Shown: positions 37,301 to 47,879 of the stretch, in pieces
Numbering within the stretch: the first letter of the stretch is position 1
Layout: each line of letters starts with the position of its first letter
NCBI RefSeq assembly: GCF_037042905.1
Contig: NC_087254.1
Span: forward strand, 17,912,603-17,976,602
Direction of reading: 5' to 3'
DNA: 64,000 nt
From: Lytechinus pictus
Taxonomy: Eukaryota; Echinodermata; Echinoidea; Temnopleuroida; Toxopneustidae
Notes under the pieces: generated by a model
The model's database searches: none
Seen by the model: only the letters and a program-made list of their open reading frames with translations
What the model was told of the DNA's origin: nothing
Position numbers and translations under genes: made by a program

Positions 37301-40300
37301 TTTGTTTTTCTTTTCAGTACTGTAGCATCTGGGTTGAATGCCTTGGCTGCTGTAACTCTGATTGATATAATCAAACCATGGAGACATTCTATTGTAATTT
37401 TAATTAATTAATTAATTTTAATTTGTTTGTTTTTCTTTTCAGTACTGTAGCATCTGGGTTGAATGCCTTGGCTGCTGTAACTCTGATTGATATAATCAAA
37501 CCATGGAGACATTCTATTGTAATTTTAATTAATTAATTAATTTTAATTTGTTTGTTTTTCTTTTCAGTACTGTAGCATCTGGGTTGAATGCCTTGGCTGC
37601 TGTAACTCTGATTGATATAATCAAACCATGGAGACATTTTGTTGTAATTTTAATGAATTAATTAATTTTAATTTGTTTGTTTTTCTTTTCAGTACTGTAG
37701 CATCTGGGTTGAATGCCTTGGCTGCTGTAACTCTGATTGATATAATCAAACCATGGAGACATTCTATTGTAATTTTAATTAATTAATTAATTTTAATTTG
37801 TTTGTTTTTCTTTTCAGTACTGTAGCATCTGGGTTGAATGCCTTGGCTGCTGTAACTCTGATTGATATAATCAAACCATGGAGACATTCTATTGTAATTT
37901 TAATTAATTAATTAATTTTAATTTGTTTGTTTTTCTTTTCAGTACTGTAGCATCTGGGTTGAATGCCTTGGCTGCTGTAACTCTGATTGATATATTCAAA
38001 CCATGGAGACATTCTATTGTAATTTTAATTAATTAATTAATTTTAATTTGTTTGTTTTTCTTTTCAGTACTGTAGCATCTGGGTTGAATGCCTTGGCTGC
38101 TGTAACTCTGATTGATATAATCAAACCATGGAGACATTCTATTGTAATTGTAATTAATTAATTTTAATTTGTTTGTTTTTCTTTTCAGTACTGTAGCATC
38201 TGGGTTGAATGCCTTGGCTGCTGTAACTCTGATTGATATAATCAAACCATGGAGACATTCTATTGTAATTTTAATTAATTAATTAATTTCAATTTGTTTG
38301 TTTTTCTTTTCAGTACTGTAGCATCTGGGTTGAATGCCTTGGCTGCTGTAACTCTGATTGATATAATCAAACCATGGAGACATTCTATTGTAATTTTAAT
38401 TAATTAATTAATTTTAATTTGTTTGTTTTTCTTTTCAGTACTGTAGCATCTGGGTTGAATGCATTGGCTGCTGTAACTCTGATTGATATAATCAAACCAT
38501 GGAGACATTTTAGGACAGGTCAGGTAGAATCAGTTGGAATAGGAACGGCTGTTAATAATCCTTCACAAGATTTTAAAGACACAGTTCTATCAAAAGTACT
38601 AAGTAAGTAAACTATTAATCATGGAAACTTAGTGATGACTCTATTCATAAATTGGATTTCAGTAGAAGTCAATGTTTAAAAGTTTGAAGATTGAGTACAT
38701 TCAAATGAGAGCTATTATGTGATGAGTGTGTCTGAGCATTAGTTTAAACGTGAACCAGCAGTCAGGTAATGGTTTTAAATGTAACTCTCACTCTATTATT
38801 ATTATTTAGTGACGCTATATGCTATGTCATGGCGTTTACACAAAAATAAATAATAAATATATAAAAGTGATAACACTAAAAGGAGCATCTATACTGCATA
38901 CAAGTAAGTTTTCAACTGTTTCTTAACTCTATCATGTAAGGATTCAGATAGCGTAATGGGAAGTTTATTCCATCCCCTTGCTGTAGTAACTGTACAGGTA
39001 CCTGCCCTACCACTCATGTAACATTTTAGTTTTTCATAGATGACTTGTGGAGTAAAGGCCACCGCACACCTTACGATTGCCCTGAGACCCGATTTAAAAA
39101 TGAATAAAACGTTGTAGAATTCGATGCTAATATTGAAACATGGAATATCTTACTGTGCAATGATTTTAATCATCGTACAAATTACCTATGTTCAAATCTG
39201 TGACTATGCTATCATTCTTATTAGAATAAAAGCGACTTCAATATCTAGTCGTTATGATGTCATAGCAATCGTATGATTGGCCAAGATTTGAAACTTATTT
39301 GGCCTATACTCCAAAATAAAGGCTTGCAATCATCCACAATTGTCATATTAGTATTCTTTCCGTTAATTTGAACCTGAAATAAAAGATAATTTTCATTCAC
39401 ATTTTCAGAAAATGAGCAAGATGCTATTTTTTCCAAACTCGGATCATGGACCAGCCGTAAGGTGTGTAGTTGCCTTTAGCTGATAGGGAACCAATTGCAT
39501 TGTATGAATTAAGTTGAGTAGCAATGGTCCTACCTGAGTTTGCATTCTCAAGCCTCTCATGAATACCTTTTGAAAAAAAGCTTATAATTTAGTGACGGTG
39601 AAAAAATCAGCATTTCATAGAATATTATTTGTCTATCCCTGACAGCTTTTGTTTATGGAGTTGGTGCTATGGGTCTTGCGTTTGTTGCCAGTAAGATGGG
39701 TTCACTAGTTCAGATGGCTAACACTGTACTGGGAGCATTAGGAGGACCAATCCTAGGCGTGTTTACATTAGGAGTTCTTTATAAAAGATGTAATACAGGG
39801 TAAGTGTCTACTCGTGTGAACTTCCCCCTCAAGCTCCCTCCTTCCCCAAAGTTAAAATAACGTAATAAAGATGATGATGACAATGGTGGGGTGATGATGA
39901 TGATGATGGTGACAATGATGATGATGATGACAATGACGATGGTGATGATGATGATTATGGTTATGATGACAACAACGATGATGATGACAATGATGATGAG
40001 ATGAGATGGAGAAAGAGGATGGTACTGTTTTGCTAGAGGGATAATGAATTATGAAAATTATGAAACATATTAATTAGTTTTATTATTTTTTTTTCTGACT
40101 TATGATTTCATTACAGATCGAGCATGTGATCTTAAACACATAGGAGTAATGCCGAAAATTTGTTTACAAATTATATTAATTTGTAGTTACTAATCTGTGT
40201 AATGCATATGGCCATATACAACTATCTTGTTTCATCTTATAACTTTTTTTTTCAGTGGAGCATTGCTTGGTATGTTAGTAGGAACATATTTGAGTCTTTG

Positions 40301-43300
40301 GATTACAGTAGGAGCATTGACACATCAAGGTGATGATGGCTATATCAAAGAAGATGCATTCTGGTTATATAGGGTGAGTTCAACTCTTCACCTTTATGCT
40401 ACATAGATCTTCTGGTCTTCTGGGATTTTATCAATTTATCTGTTCACCACTCTCCAACCACTACTATTCAGTGTAATATAATAATTGTTAGATGACATAT
40501 TCCTTACTTGTGGTTAGTTTAGAATATGTACAGTGAAACCTGAATACATGCCACCCTAAAAGGATACAAGACTGGTCATTATGAGTAGGTGGTCTCTCTT
40601 TATGGGTTTCTGTATACATAATTCAATGGGAAAATGCTGTTCAAAGGACCCAAGTATGATGATGTACATATGGCAGGGGTGTGAGAGTTTGGATTTTTAG
40701 CTGATTTCAGATTTATTTTCTTTTTATTTTCAGCTTATTTTTGGCTTTCCTCTATGCAAAAAGCACAATGTATGGGAGCTCTTTCTTTTTCAGACTTTTT
40801 CAACACTCTTCAGCCTTTTTCAACACTCTTCAGCCTTTTCAGATCTTTTTATTTGTGACCACTCACACCCCTGATATGGTCGCTAAAGCAGGTTTGACTG
40901 CTTTAGACATTGGACCAATTTTAGCATGAAGTGGTATGATACTTTCTAGTGTTCCATGGTATAGTAATTTTCTTATTTGGATAAGAAGTTAGGCAAACTA
41001 GAAGTCATCCTGGATCTTGCTGCAGAATGAATTCCAATCAAATGCAAGTTATTTTCAACCAATCAGATGGCCACATTTTGGATAATGCTTGATAATTTCA
41101 TTTGCACATCTCTTTGATCACTGTGGCCCTAGTTATCAAGCTTAAATGGGAAAGACTTTAAAAACAGCTTGTAGAGTGAAAAAAGCAAATGTTATTTGCA
41201 AAATAGCTCGCTTTAGAAAAAGTGCAATACCATATTTCATTGATTTACTAAATTCTAAATAAATTTTTACTTTCATACCCTTGAAATCAACTCAAATTTT
41301 TGCCATTGTTTTAGTCTCCATTTCAATCCAATTGATATTTAAATTTTTAATTGTCTAATATTCATCACTTTTTAATATTGTATTTCTTTTTTTTTCGTTC
41401 TATTTTATTATTTTTAATGATTTTTTATGTACACTTGCTCTTTAAAATTTATCTATTATCTATGTACATTGTAATTGTTTGCTTTTATCCATGCTTTGTG
41501 ACCGTTTTATTGTAAACATGTTAATTTCAGCCTTCTGGCTTTGTAACATGTATTGTTTTTATACGAAATAAACCATGATTGAATTGAATTGAATTGAATT
41601 GAAAAAGCTGAGAATGTAAATGTACTTATTTGGTTCAATAATTTATTGAAATACTGTATAAGCTGTTATTGTCACGGATTTCGCGAATTGCAGCAAAGTT
41701 AATGCGCGAAAATATTGACACATTTATTAATTGGTGCCAATGTCCCCAACAGCAAAGCTTTGCTATTGCAAACTTTCAGTTTGGTGAAAATATGGAGATA
41801 AGCACCTAAATATACAAAAATAAGGTTGAAAAAGTATGGTTAGTTTCTCAAAAAGTTAGCTAGATTTTCACTTTTTTATTTCTCAAACAAAATCAGAGCC
41901 TAAATCATTTCCTAACATGTTTATTCTTTCACTGCAATATTACAGTGTATTTTCCATAAAATAATTTGATTTTATTGTCATTGTCATCTGATTGACTCTA
42001 TACACATGTATATTGGCAGCTATTTGCATACTCATTAATATTCATAAGTCACATGACCAGACGTTTTGAAGGTGTAAGATTTTGTTCACAAAATTCAACA
42101 TTTTTGCACTGAAAAACCTACTTTAAAAAAAAAAGGAATCTAACAAAACACAACTTCCACAGATTACACTTACAGATCAAACTCTGACATGATGAATTTC
42201 AGATCTAAAAGAACAAAAAAGTGAAGTTTAAGCCATTTTTTCACACTTTGTAACTGTTTTTACAGAGACATATTTATGTACAAATGACATGTCAGCATGG
42301 GTTTATTTAGGAGCATATTTTTGCACATGTTTTGCACTATTTTTGCTTCTGAAATGCTGTGGAAGTGATTGATACATCTTCCGATCGCGAATTCAACAAC
42401 CCGTGAAAATTCTGTATGCGAAAATAACAGCTTATACAATACAGTATACCATTTTTATTAGTAATCTACTTTTTCGAAATTAATTTTTTTGTTACTTAAT
42501 AACCTTATTTATTTTCAAGTAATTTGAATTGCGGATATGCTGAAATTTTGATTTGTAAAGTATATTTGCTTTAAGAAAACACTATAGCTTTGAACACTTA
42601 TTACAAGAGAAGTTACATATATCAACCATTTAATAATGATCATATTAATTTGACAAGTATTTGATAGTGCTTTGTATGTTTCTTCTTTATAGGTGTCTTT
42701 CTTATGGTATAGCATGTTTGCAACAACTAGTACCTTTGTGGTCGGTGTTATTGTAAGTGAAATCATTCGTCTAGCCATCGTTGATGAAAGATATAAGAGA
42801 GTGGATCCATTGTTACTAGCAACATTTCTAAGGTGAGACCTTTTAGATGTTATCACAGATAGAGACAGATTATATATTTGACCCGGGGGGGGGGGGGGTT
42901 ACTTATTATAAATGTATGATACGTACATGCCGCGATCGAGACCCATTTTCAGCCTAAATTTCTCCTCCAGAGCATCACCAATTCAGAAAGCCATAGAAAT
43001 TCCCATTTTTCCCCATTCCAGAGACCCTCAAATTTGTGGTTTTCTATTTCCAGTGCCCGCTTATACAGTTGCAAATTGCCATTTACTGCGTTCAAAGGCC
43101 ACTGATTGGTTCATTGCGCAGAGACGTCATGACCAATTTCATGCATTTATATTGACGCAATGCACCGAAATATAGAATTTATGCCGCTCCAGAGCATTAC
43201 ATTTTTAGCAATCGTTGATACTAGAGCAGTTCCGGAGACCCCCATTCTAACTCTTATTAAACTGGAGGGCGGGGTCAATTCGACCCCGTCCCCCTCGACA

Positions 43301-44472
43301 AACTACGCCATCGCGTGAAAATTTTTGACCGTGCCGCTCTCTGACTTTTTAATTTCAAGTCTTGCGCATCTTTAGAGACCAAATTTGCGACACTCGGGTG
43401 CGCAGTTCCGAAATTATGCAACATTTTGTAAGTGCATGTCAGACCCAAATTGCTGAAAAACGTGATTCCGTGTACAAAGTCAAAGCAAATTGTGTTTTTC
43501 AACCAAAAATCATAAAGGTATGATTATTATTACTTTTGTTGGTTTAAATTGATTTATATTATGCTATTTATGATCGCGAAAGGGTCCTCGACAAATTTCA
43601 TCGGAAAAAACATTAAAAACAACCCAGGTCAAAAAAAAATGTTCAAATAAATACATAAGAATTTAAAAAACAGTAAAATACATAAGAAATTAATTATATT
43701 TTTGCAAATCTTTTGTAGATATTTGTTGGATATGTAAAAAAATGTAATACTCTCACCAAAAATTTGCATTCTACTAGCTATATAAATTGAGTTAAAGGCA
43801 AAATATACACACAAAAAAAACAAATTAAGGGCCAATTTCATACAATTAATTGCATTATAAATTAATTTAAAAAAAATTAATTTTTTGAAAATTTGACTAT
43901 ATACATGTAGTCTTGTAGTGGGGAAAATCTGAAAAATTGTGTACAAAACAAATGAAGGGTTGTCCACAAAATCAGCCATTTTGAAGCATGTTTGCCAATT
44001 TGAGGATCCCCATAGAAAGTACAACAAGACCTTGTTAACGTCCATAACTTGCTTATTTCACAACCGATTTTGATGAAACTTGTTTTACATTGTTCCTCTC
44101 ATTTTACTCTTTCCAATAAGATTGCTCCTCTTCTTAGGTTTTGATTTCCTTTAAGCACAAATTGCACTATGTTTGTGCCATGGAGAAGAGGTGACAATAA
44201 CAACTGCTTACTTGTTTCTGGTTTTGTTACAAATTTGAAATAAATTTGAATACGAATCGTATACCCAACCTTCTATATCCTCACACAGACCCAAAGGATG
44301 GCACAAGAGTATATCAGCTACAGAGAGCCATGACCCTGGTGTTCGTATTGGTGATACTATCATCACTCGTCTTAATGATGATGATATCGTAGTTGACGAA
44401 GAAGAGCCTCTTATTGATAGCATGGATGATCAAAATGTACATGAAATGGAAAACGTTGGTGATAACATGTGA
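19315..44472 (+). CDS. Sodium-coupled solute symporter, SLC5A5/6/8/12 clade, sixteen coding exons
   Basis: The family moves organic anions, vitamins or iodide across the plasma membrane with sodium; the substrate here cannot be told. Coding exons: 19315-19405, 22656-22821, 26663-26882, 27590-27707, 28111-28178, 28491-28645, 29883-30023, 30746-30831, 32835-32879, 35302-35357, 36081-36169, 38439-38602, 39646-39799, 40256-40373, 42693-42832, 44289-44472. All introns are GT/AG and phases close: 1995 nt, 664 aa plus TGA. Signatures include GGIKAVIWTDVFQ (exon 6), an APDQ-like TPDQ before a transmembrane helix, and GTLSTVASGLNALAAVT around residues 409-425, the helix that supplies Na2-site residues in this family. 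Sequons NHT (359-361) and NGS (364-366) fall in a predicted external loop. Exon 1 encodes a signal-peptide-like leader (residues 1-30), unusual for SLC5. The tail contains an acidic dileucine-type motif EEEPLI (641-646). Partial copies of exon 12 form a tandem array in the preceding intron. Confidence 0.92.
19567..20202. mobile_element. MITE with ATCGACCACCT ends, close to symporter exon 1
   Basis: TACCACATATCGACCACCT at the left pairs with AGGTGGTCGATAAGGGGTA at the right. An inner pair, TTTTGAAACCGACCACC and GGTGGTCGGTTTCAAAA, occurs near 19599 and 19973. It begins about 160 bp after the exon 1 donor site and is non-coding. Confidence 0.6.
20395..20925. mobile_element. MITE with CCTAAAGCTACGCAC ends (symporter intron 1)
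   Basis: GGGGGGACCTAAAGCTACGC near 20403 is mirrored by GTGCGTAGCTTTAGGACCC near 20872 and by GCGCAGCTTTAGGACCCCCT near 20893. A further internal direct copy, GGGGTCCTAAAGCTACGCAC, is near 20603. The multiple end-like motifs suggest nesting or internal rearrangement. Confidence 0.6.
22112..22408. mobile_element. hAT-like MITE, perfect 8-bp duplication GTTGTAAT (symporter intron 1)
   Basis: Ends CAGTGGCGGATCCAGGGG and CTGGATACGCCCCTG. GTTGTAAT occurs at 22104-22111 and again at 22409-22416, a perfect 8-bp duplication as hAT elements make. It is 297 bp and non-coding, with poly-C/poly-T stretches. Confidence 0.85.
22926..23258. mobile_element. MITE with TTAAGCCTGTTGCACACTAC inverted ends (symporter intron 2)
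   Basis: Left TTAAGCCTGTTGCACACTAC and right GTAGTGTGTGCCAGGTTTTA are inverted partners. Internally, AAGAAATCACTTTTGGCATT and TGAATATGAAAGTTC parallel the element at 2330, so they are probably related. Confidence 0.6.
23511..23800 (+). repeat. 145-bp tandem duplication (symporter intron 2)
   Basis: CAGGGCTGCATTCCTCCTTT starts at 23511 and again at 23656; the two ~145-bp copies are nearly identical (one A/C difference in the CAAGTTAA stretch and a 1-bp indel were noted). It is a recent simple tandem duplication. Confidence 0.85.
23900..24705. mobile_element. Mariner-like foldback element, TA duplicated (symporter intron 2)
   Basis: The ends are CAGTGCGTCCCAGAAAAAAC and its inverted partner TTTTTTCTGGGACGCCCTG, flanked by TA. 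Inverted arms of about 300 bp follow, with matching CTTAATCTCGGTTTCG and AGATTCTAAGCTTTACA-type blocks. The ~200-bp core has no recognisable transposase. It shares its CAGTGCGT start with the element at 14493. Confidence 0.8.
25090..25357 (-). mobile_element. tRNA-derived SINE, reverse orientation (symporter intron 2)
   Basis: Read on the minus strand it has the same head (GTCGTGGTCTAGTGGTTCTG), B box GGGTTCGAATCC and body GGGTACCCGGCAGGA as the copy at 44508. It ends in the AT-rich tail on the low-coordinate side, and is nearly full length. Confidence 0.8.
25505..26275 (-). mobile_element. LINE reverse-transcriptase C-terminal fragment (symporter intron 2)
   Basis: On the minus strand, about 26275-25863 encodes KLLGVIIQSDLKWDEHV, then TSYIRPLLEYC and ESIQKRALTLMLG, typical of the end of LINE reverse transcriptases. 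After G-run indels near 25793-25808 the frame resumes as RQLRNSHKFTEVKCRMEHYR, then PIPYIV, ending at a TAA at 25505. It is frameshifted and 5'-truncated, hence inactive. Confidence 0.75.
28686..28957. mobile_element. MITE with GGGCCCCGTCTTACAAAGAG ends (symporter intron 6)
   Basis: Long inverted ends: GGGCCCCGTCTTACAAAGAG at the left, CTCTTTGTAAGATGGGGCCC at the right. The arms extend over ATTGATC...CAATCGTAACTCTATGGA, about 50 bp per arm. It starts about 40 bp after coding exon 6. Confidence 0.75.
30865..31100. mobile_element. hAT-like MITE, 8-bp duplication with one mismatch (symporter intron 8)
   Basis: Starts CAGGGGCTGATCCAGG and ends TTGGATTCGCCAGTG, with ATGTATAC before and ATGTATTC after (7 of 8). 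It contains G-runs and a C-run. Same family as the element at 22112. It lies 34 bp after the end of coding exon 8. Confidence 0.75.
31900..32295. repeat. Dispersed repeat containing GGGTCTGACACGCACTTACA (symporter intron 8)
   Basis: Contains ACAATTTGCATCGGATTTGT, GGGTCTGACACGCACTTACA and a C-run end. The same family occurs at 43255-43620 (opposite strand) and 47880-48445. The ends and the class are not resolved. A small ORF ending in the C-run is not a protein gene. Confidence 0.5.
35550..35760. repeat. Imperfect ATC/CAT microsatellite (symporter intron 10)
   Basis: Dense ATCATCATC-type triplets with interruptions, giving low-complexity His/Ile/Asp ORFs on both strands. No gene. Confidence 0.85.
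36537..38514 (+). repeat. 16-copy tandem array of a splice acceptor plus partial exon 12
   Basis: The exon-like part starts at 36568 and recurs every 125 bp: 36693, 36818, 36943, 37068, 37193, 37318, 37443, 37568, 37693, 37818, 37943, 38068, then 38189 (121 bp), 38314 and 38439. Each unit has an AT-rich spacer with TTAATTAATTAATTAA, a pyrimidine tract, TTTTCAG, and about 73 nt of exon 12 ending at GGAGACATT. Only the sixteenth copy continues into full exon 12 (to 38602). In the other fifteen the exon runs into spacer and an in-frame TAA. The first copy lacks the AATT expansion, which suggests it keeps the ancestral intron end. Few differences separate units: CTATTG versus TTGTTG or TTATTG at the junction, one A-to-T in the copy at 37943, a 4-bp loss before 38189, and GCA for GCC in the last copy. 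The array therefore looks young or homogenised. Confidence 0.95.
39053..39478. mobile_element. MITE with TAAAGGCCACCGCACACCTT ends (symporter intron 12)
   Basis: Left TAAAGGCCACCGCACACCTT and right AAGGTGTGTAGTTGCCTTTA are inverted. GATCCGAG/CCCGAT-like inner matches continue. It lies about 450 bp after coding exon 12 and 170 bp before exon 13. Non-coding. Confidence 0.65.
39868..40005 (+). repeat. GAT/GAC microsatellite (symporter intron 13)
   Basis: Runs of GATGATGATGACAATGATG. It begins about 70 bp after the exon 13 donor site. Confidence 0.85.
41290..41603 (+). mobile_element. LINE 3' end with TTGAA tail (symporter intron 14)
   Basis: An AT-rich 3'-UTR-like stretch ends in AATAAACCATG followed by tandem ATTGA units, the tail style of CR1/RTE-type LINEs. 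No ORF2 sequence is left. Confidence 0.5.
41652..42446. mobile_element. DNA-transposon remnant with TACTGTATAAGCTGTTATT ends (symporter intron 14)
   Basis: Left TACTGTATAAGCTGTTATT and right AATAACAGCTTATACAATAC are inverted, continuing into GCGAATT/AATTCGCG. About 795 bp, AT-rich, with no transposase ORF. Confidence 0.65.
43255..43620. repeat. Dispersed repeat containing TAAGTGCATGTCAGACCC (symporter intron 15)
   Basis: The reverse-oriented relative of the repeat at 31900: TAAGTGCATGTCAGACCCAA, TGTACAAAGTCAAAGCAAAT. It begins with GGGCGGGGTCAATTCGACCC. Just upstream, 42880-43200 has a G-run and non-coding CpG-rich sequence that may belong to the same insertion. Confidence 0.5.
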
Positions 44473-44507
44473 ATATTATTCTGCTATTTCCATTCTGTTT
44501 ATGTTCT

Positions 44508-44800
44508 GTGGGCGTGTCGTGGTCTAGTGGTTCTGACTCTCGCCTTTCAAACAGAGGGTCGTGGTTTCTAATCCTAGCCATGGTGTGTTTTCCTTCAGCA
44601 AGAAATTTATCCACACTGTGCTGCACTCGACCCAGGTGAGATGAATGGGTACCCGGCAGGATTAATTCCTTGAATGCTCGAACGCTGCAAGGCAGCTCGA
44701 GCTAAAGCCGGGGTAATGATAATAATAACAATGCGCCTCGGAATAGATTGTTTCTAGATAGATGGCGCTATACAAATGCCTATTATTATTAGTATTATTA
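44508..44800 (+). mobile_element. tRNA-derived SINE in or just after the symporter 3' UTR
   Basis: It starts with a tRNA-like head (CGTGGTCTAGTGGTTCTGAC), then a B-box-like region, a unique body containing GGGTACCCGGCAGGA, and a 3' end GATGGCGCTATACAAATGCC followed by ATT repeats. This is the fullest copy of a family also found at 25090, 6389, 11487 and 50555. It begins about 35 bp after the symporter stop codon, so it is probably transcribed in the 3' UTR. It resembles sea urchin tRNA SINEs of the SURF1 type, from memory. Confidence 0.8.
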
Positions 44801-45521
44801 TGTTGCTTTTTATAACGGGTAGAGTAATGGCAAAGCCAAAACCCATATCCTTTATTTGAGGATATATGTGAGTATGGAAAGCTTAATGTATAACCTTGAT
44901 GTGTTTTGTTTATAAAACAGACATTATGAGGCAGTGATCTTTGGCAAGGTAAATTTTCAGCACTTATTGGTTGCATAGAGATTTATAAAGAAAACAGCAT
45001 TTCAAACCAGAATATTATGTGGGCATTCTCATGAGTGAAGATACCTCCCGAAACCAAGTAATGTGCTTTAATTTTGGGAAATGTCAGCCAACAATGCTTG
45101 ATAATCTGTCCTGGTTGCTTGATTGGCCCTAAAGAAATGTATTACAATCATATATCTTTATTGCTAGTGAGCCAACACAACGGTTTACCTCTCTGTAAAG
45201 AAAATCCACCAAGATTGCTGACTGAAACTCATCAATTTTTAGTGACAAGTTTAAAACAAATGCTTGATTTATAATTATTCTGTGAACAAAGTCGTACTTC
45301 TCACATTGTGAAATTGTGGAAACTTCAAATTTTGCTTTAAATCTTGAAGTTCAAAGTACAGTATGGTTTTGGCATATAACCTTATTCTAACTTAAATCTA
45401 GACTGTTCAAAGCTTTTATTCTCACGGTTTCTTTGCACACTGGCTGAAGTTTAACTGAAATGTATGAAATTAAAAATTTTCTTCTGACAATGACATGTAC
45501 TATTATCATTCATTAATTTTT

Positions 45522-46653
45522 GTCTCACCTGCGAAGCAGAGTGAGACTATACATGTAGGCGCCGCTTTTCCGACGGCGGCGGCGTCAACACCAAATCTTA
45601 AACGAAGGTTAAGTTTTTGAAATGACAGCATAACTTAGAAAGTATATAGACCTAGTTCATGAATCTTGGCCTTAAGGTTAATCAAGTATTACTGAACATC
45701 TTGCCTGAGTTTCAGGTCACATGACCAAGGTCAAAGGTCATTTAGGGTCAATGAACTTAGACCATGTTGGGGGAATCAACATCAAAATCTTAACCTATGG
45801 TTAAGTTTTTGAAATGTCATCATAACTTGAAAAATATATGGACCTAGTTCATGAAACTTGGACCTAAGGTTAATGAAGTATTACTGAACATCCTGCCTGA
45901 GTTTCAAGTCACATGACCAAGGTCAAAGATCATTTAGGGTCAATGAACTTGGGCCATGTTTGGGGTATTTGTTGAATTACCATCATAACCCTGTAAGTGT
46001 ATTGGTCTAGTTCATAAAACTTGGACATAAGAGTAATCAAGTATCTCTGAACATCCTGTGCGAGTTTCAGGTCACATGACCAAGGTCAATGGACTTTGGC
46101 CATGTTTGGGGTATTTGTTGAATAACCATCATAACTCTGAAAGTGTATGGATCTAGTTCATAAAACTTGGGCATAAGAGTAATCTAGTATCACTGAACAT
46201 CTCATGGGAGTTTGAGGTCCCATGACCAGAGTCAAAGGTTGGAGGTAATTATTAGATTGCTGTCATAACTTTCAAAGTTTATAGATATAGTTTATAAAAT
46301 GTGTATATAGAGGTAATCAAGTATCACTGACAAGTCTTAGGTCGCATGATCAAGGTCAAATTTCATTTATTGTCAATGAACGTAGTATTGTACAGGGGCC
46401 ACAGAAGTGGGGGGCTGGGGGGGGCTTCAGCCCCCCATTTCAGCCCCCCATTTTTTTTCCAAAACAGTGTTAAAAAAACATAAAAATGACCATAGGATTG
46501 TGATTTTTTGCATGGTCAGCCCCCCCACTTTGAAAACCATTCCGCGGCCCCTGTTGTATCAATATATGAATGGTATTTTCGTGAATAATTATTTTATAGT
46601 AGTTTTCAAAGTCAGCACTGCTGCTATATTGAATCGCGCGATGCAGGTGAGAC
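45522..46653. mobile_element. Composite repeat with GTCTCACCTGC ends and internal ~180-bp tandem units
   Basis: GTCTCACCTGC at the left and GCAGGTGAGAC at the right are exact inverted ends. The inside has about four diverged tandem units of ~180 bp, each with AACTTGGACATAAG-like, CACTGAACATC and TCACATGACCAAGGTCAAAG text. One unit carries AGGTCAAAGGTCA at 45728-45740. No coding capacity is evident. Confidence 0.65.
46393..46553. mobile_element. CAGGGGCC mini-MITE, 5-bp duplication TTGTA
   Basis: CAGGGGCCACAGAAGTGG at the left and ATTCCGCGGCCCCTG at the right, flanked by TTGTA at 46388-46392 and 46554-46558. It shares CTTCAGCCCCCCA and CACTTTGAAAAC with the 75-bp copy at 18821. It is nested in the foldback repeat 45522-46653. 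Confidence 0.7.
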
Positions 46654-47879
46654 TGCCAGAGGTGCTACACTTGTTTTCCCAAGAAATTCCAATGCTCTTG
46701 TACAATAAAGTGAAGTAATCAATAATGTTCTATTTTTAAAATCACGTTTAAGTACTTTATTACAATACATTAGAAAAACATCTCTATGCTGTGGATAATT
46801 ATAAAACAAAAAGTAAATTATTTACTCTTCAGGATTCCATCAAGGTTAGTTGACGTCAGACAAGAAAAGCAAGAAAGTACTACCACATTCATTTTCAAAT
46901 AGCAATTGCTGCTAGAAGAAATTTCTTCCACTTGGGACATCAGCTGTTTGAACAAGTATGATGTCTCATTTGAAAGCATATTTTGATTGTGTGTATGTGT
47001 CATTGTATAAATAGTACTGAAATACTGCCCTTTTATTTTACATGTATATAGGACAGGACATTCCTTTGAAAAAAATAAAATAAAATCTTCTTTGTCATTC
47101 ATATTATGATTTATAGTATTAATAATGGTGATGATGATGAAAAAGAAGATGAAAATCAATTAATAATAATAATAATAACAATAATTATAATAATATGTGA
47201 CAGTTTGACTCATCCAGTGGAATCAAAAGATAAGTTAATTGCTTTGTTTGATATCAGAAATAACTTATAATAATAATACTTGCTTATATAGCACTCAATA
47301 CCTGTTTATAGGAATGCTCTAAGTGCTCTTCAATGATGGAACATAATTACCAGAGTGTATATTTCTCTATCAGACAGACTTTGAGGCACACTGGAGAATG
47401 CTTTCTCTCAACATAATACACAGTGCAATTTACTGTCTTTTCATGCATACCCAAGATACTGATTAATGATGTGACTTTATATGAAACAGGGATATTAACA
47501 GACGGAGAGATAATACGAGATGATTAATTGCTCAAATTTAAATTAATGTCATTCGACCAGTTGTACAGTTACATGTAGTTTCTTAGTCTGGAATAGAATA
47601 ACTTCATGTACATGTATATTGCACATGGATATTACATCAATGCAAAGTATTATACATTTAATACACAGATATTATGGCATCAAATTATTGTTGACATACA
47701 GTCTGAAGAAATTCAGAATGCTGAAAGATCATTTAAATATCTGTAATTTTTATATTCAGTACTTATTTTGTAGCCTATGTCATAGATATGTACCTGGAGA
47801 AAGAGGGGGGGGGGGGGTAATTTAAATTATTACCTACATGTATCTTAACTGGGATATTTCAGACCAGTATATAATGCCC

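Noticed and set aside
38033-38245. Minus-strand ORFs across the exon array
   Set aside because: Antisense shadows of the tandem exon-12 repeats.
36568-38400. Mutually exclusive exon cluster (Dscam-like)
   Set aside because: The copies are nearly identical, lack good donor sites, and have a length (76 nt to the best GT) that breaks the frame.
36537-38514. CRISPR-like regularly spaced repeat
   Set aside because: A eukaryotic intron; the unit is an exon duplicate and the spacers are identical AT-rich sequence, not unique spacers.
43629-44045. 138-aa minus-strand ORF rich in Phe, Ile and Asn
   Set aside because: AT-rich intronic sequence with composition-driven codons and no recognisable family.
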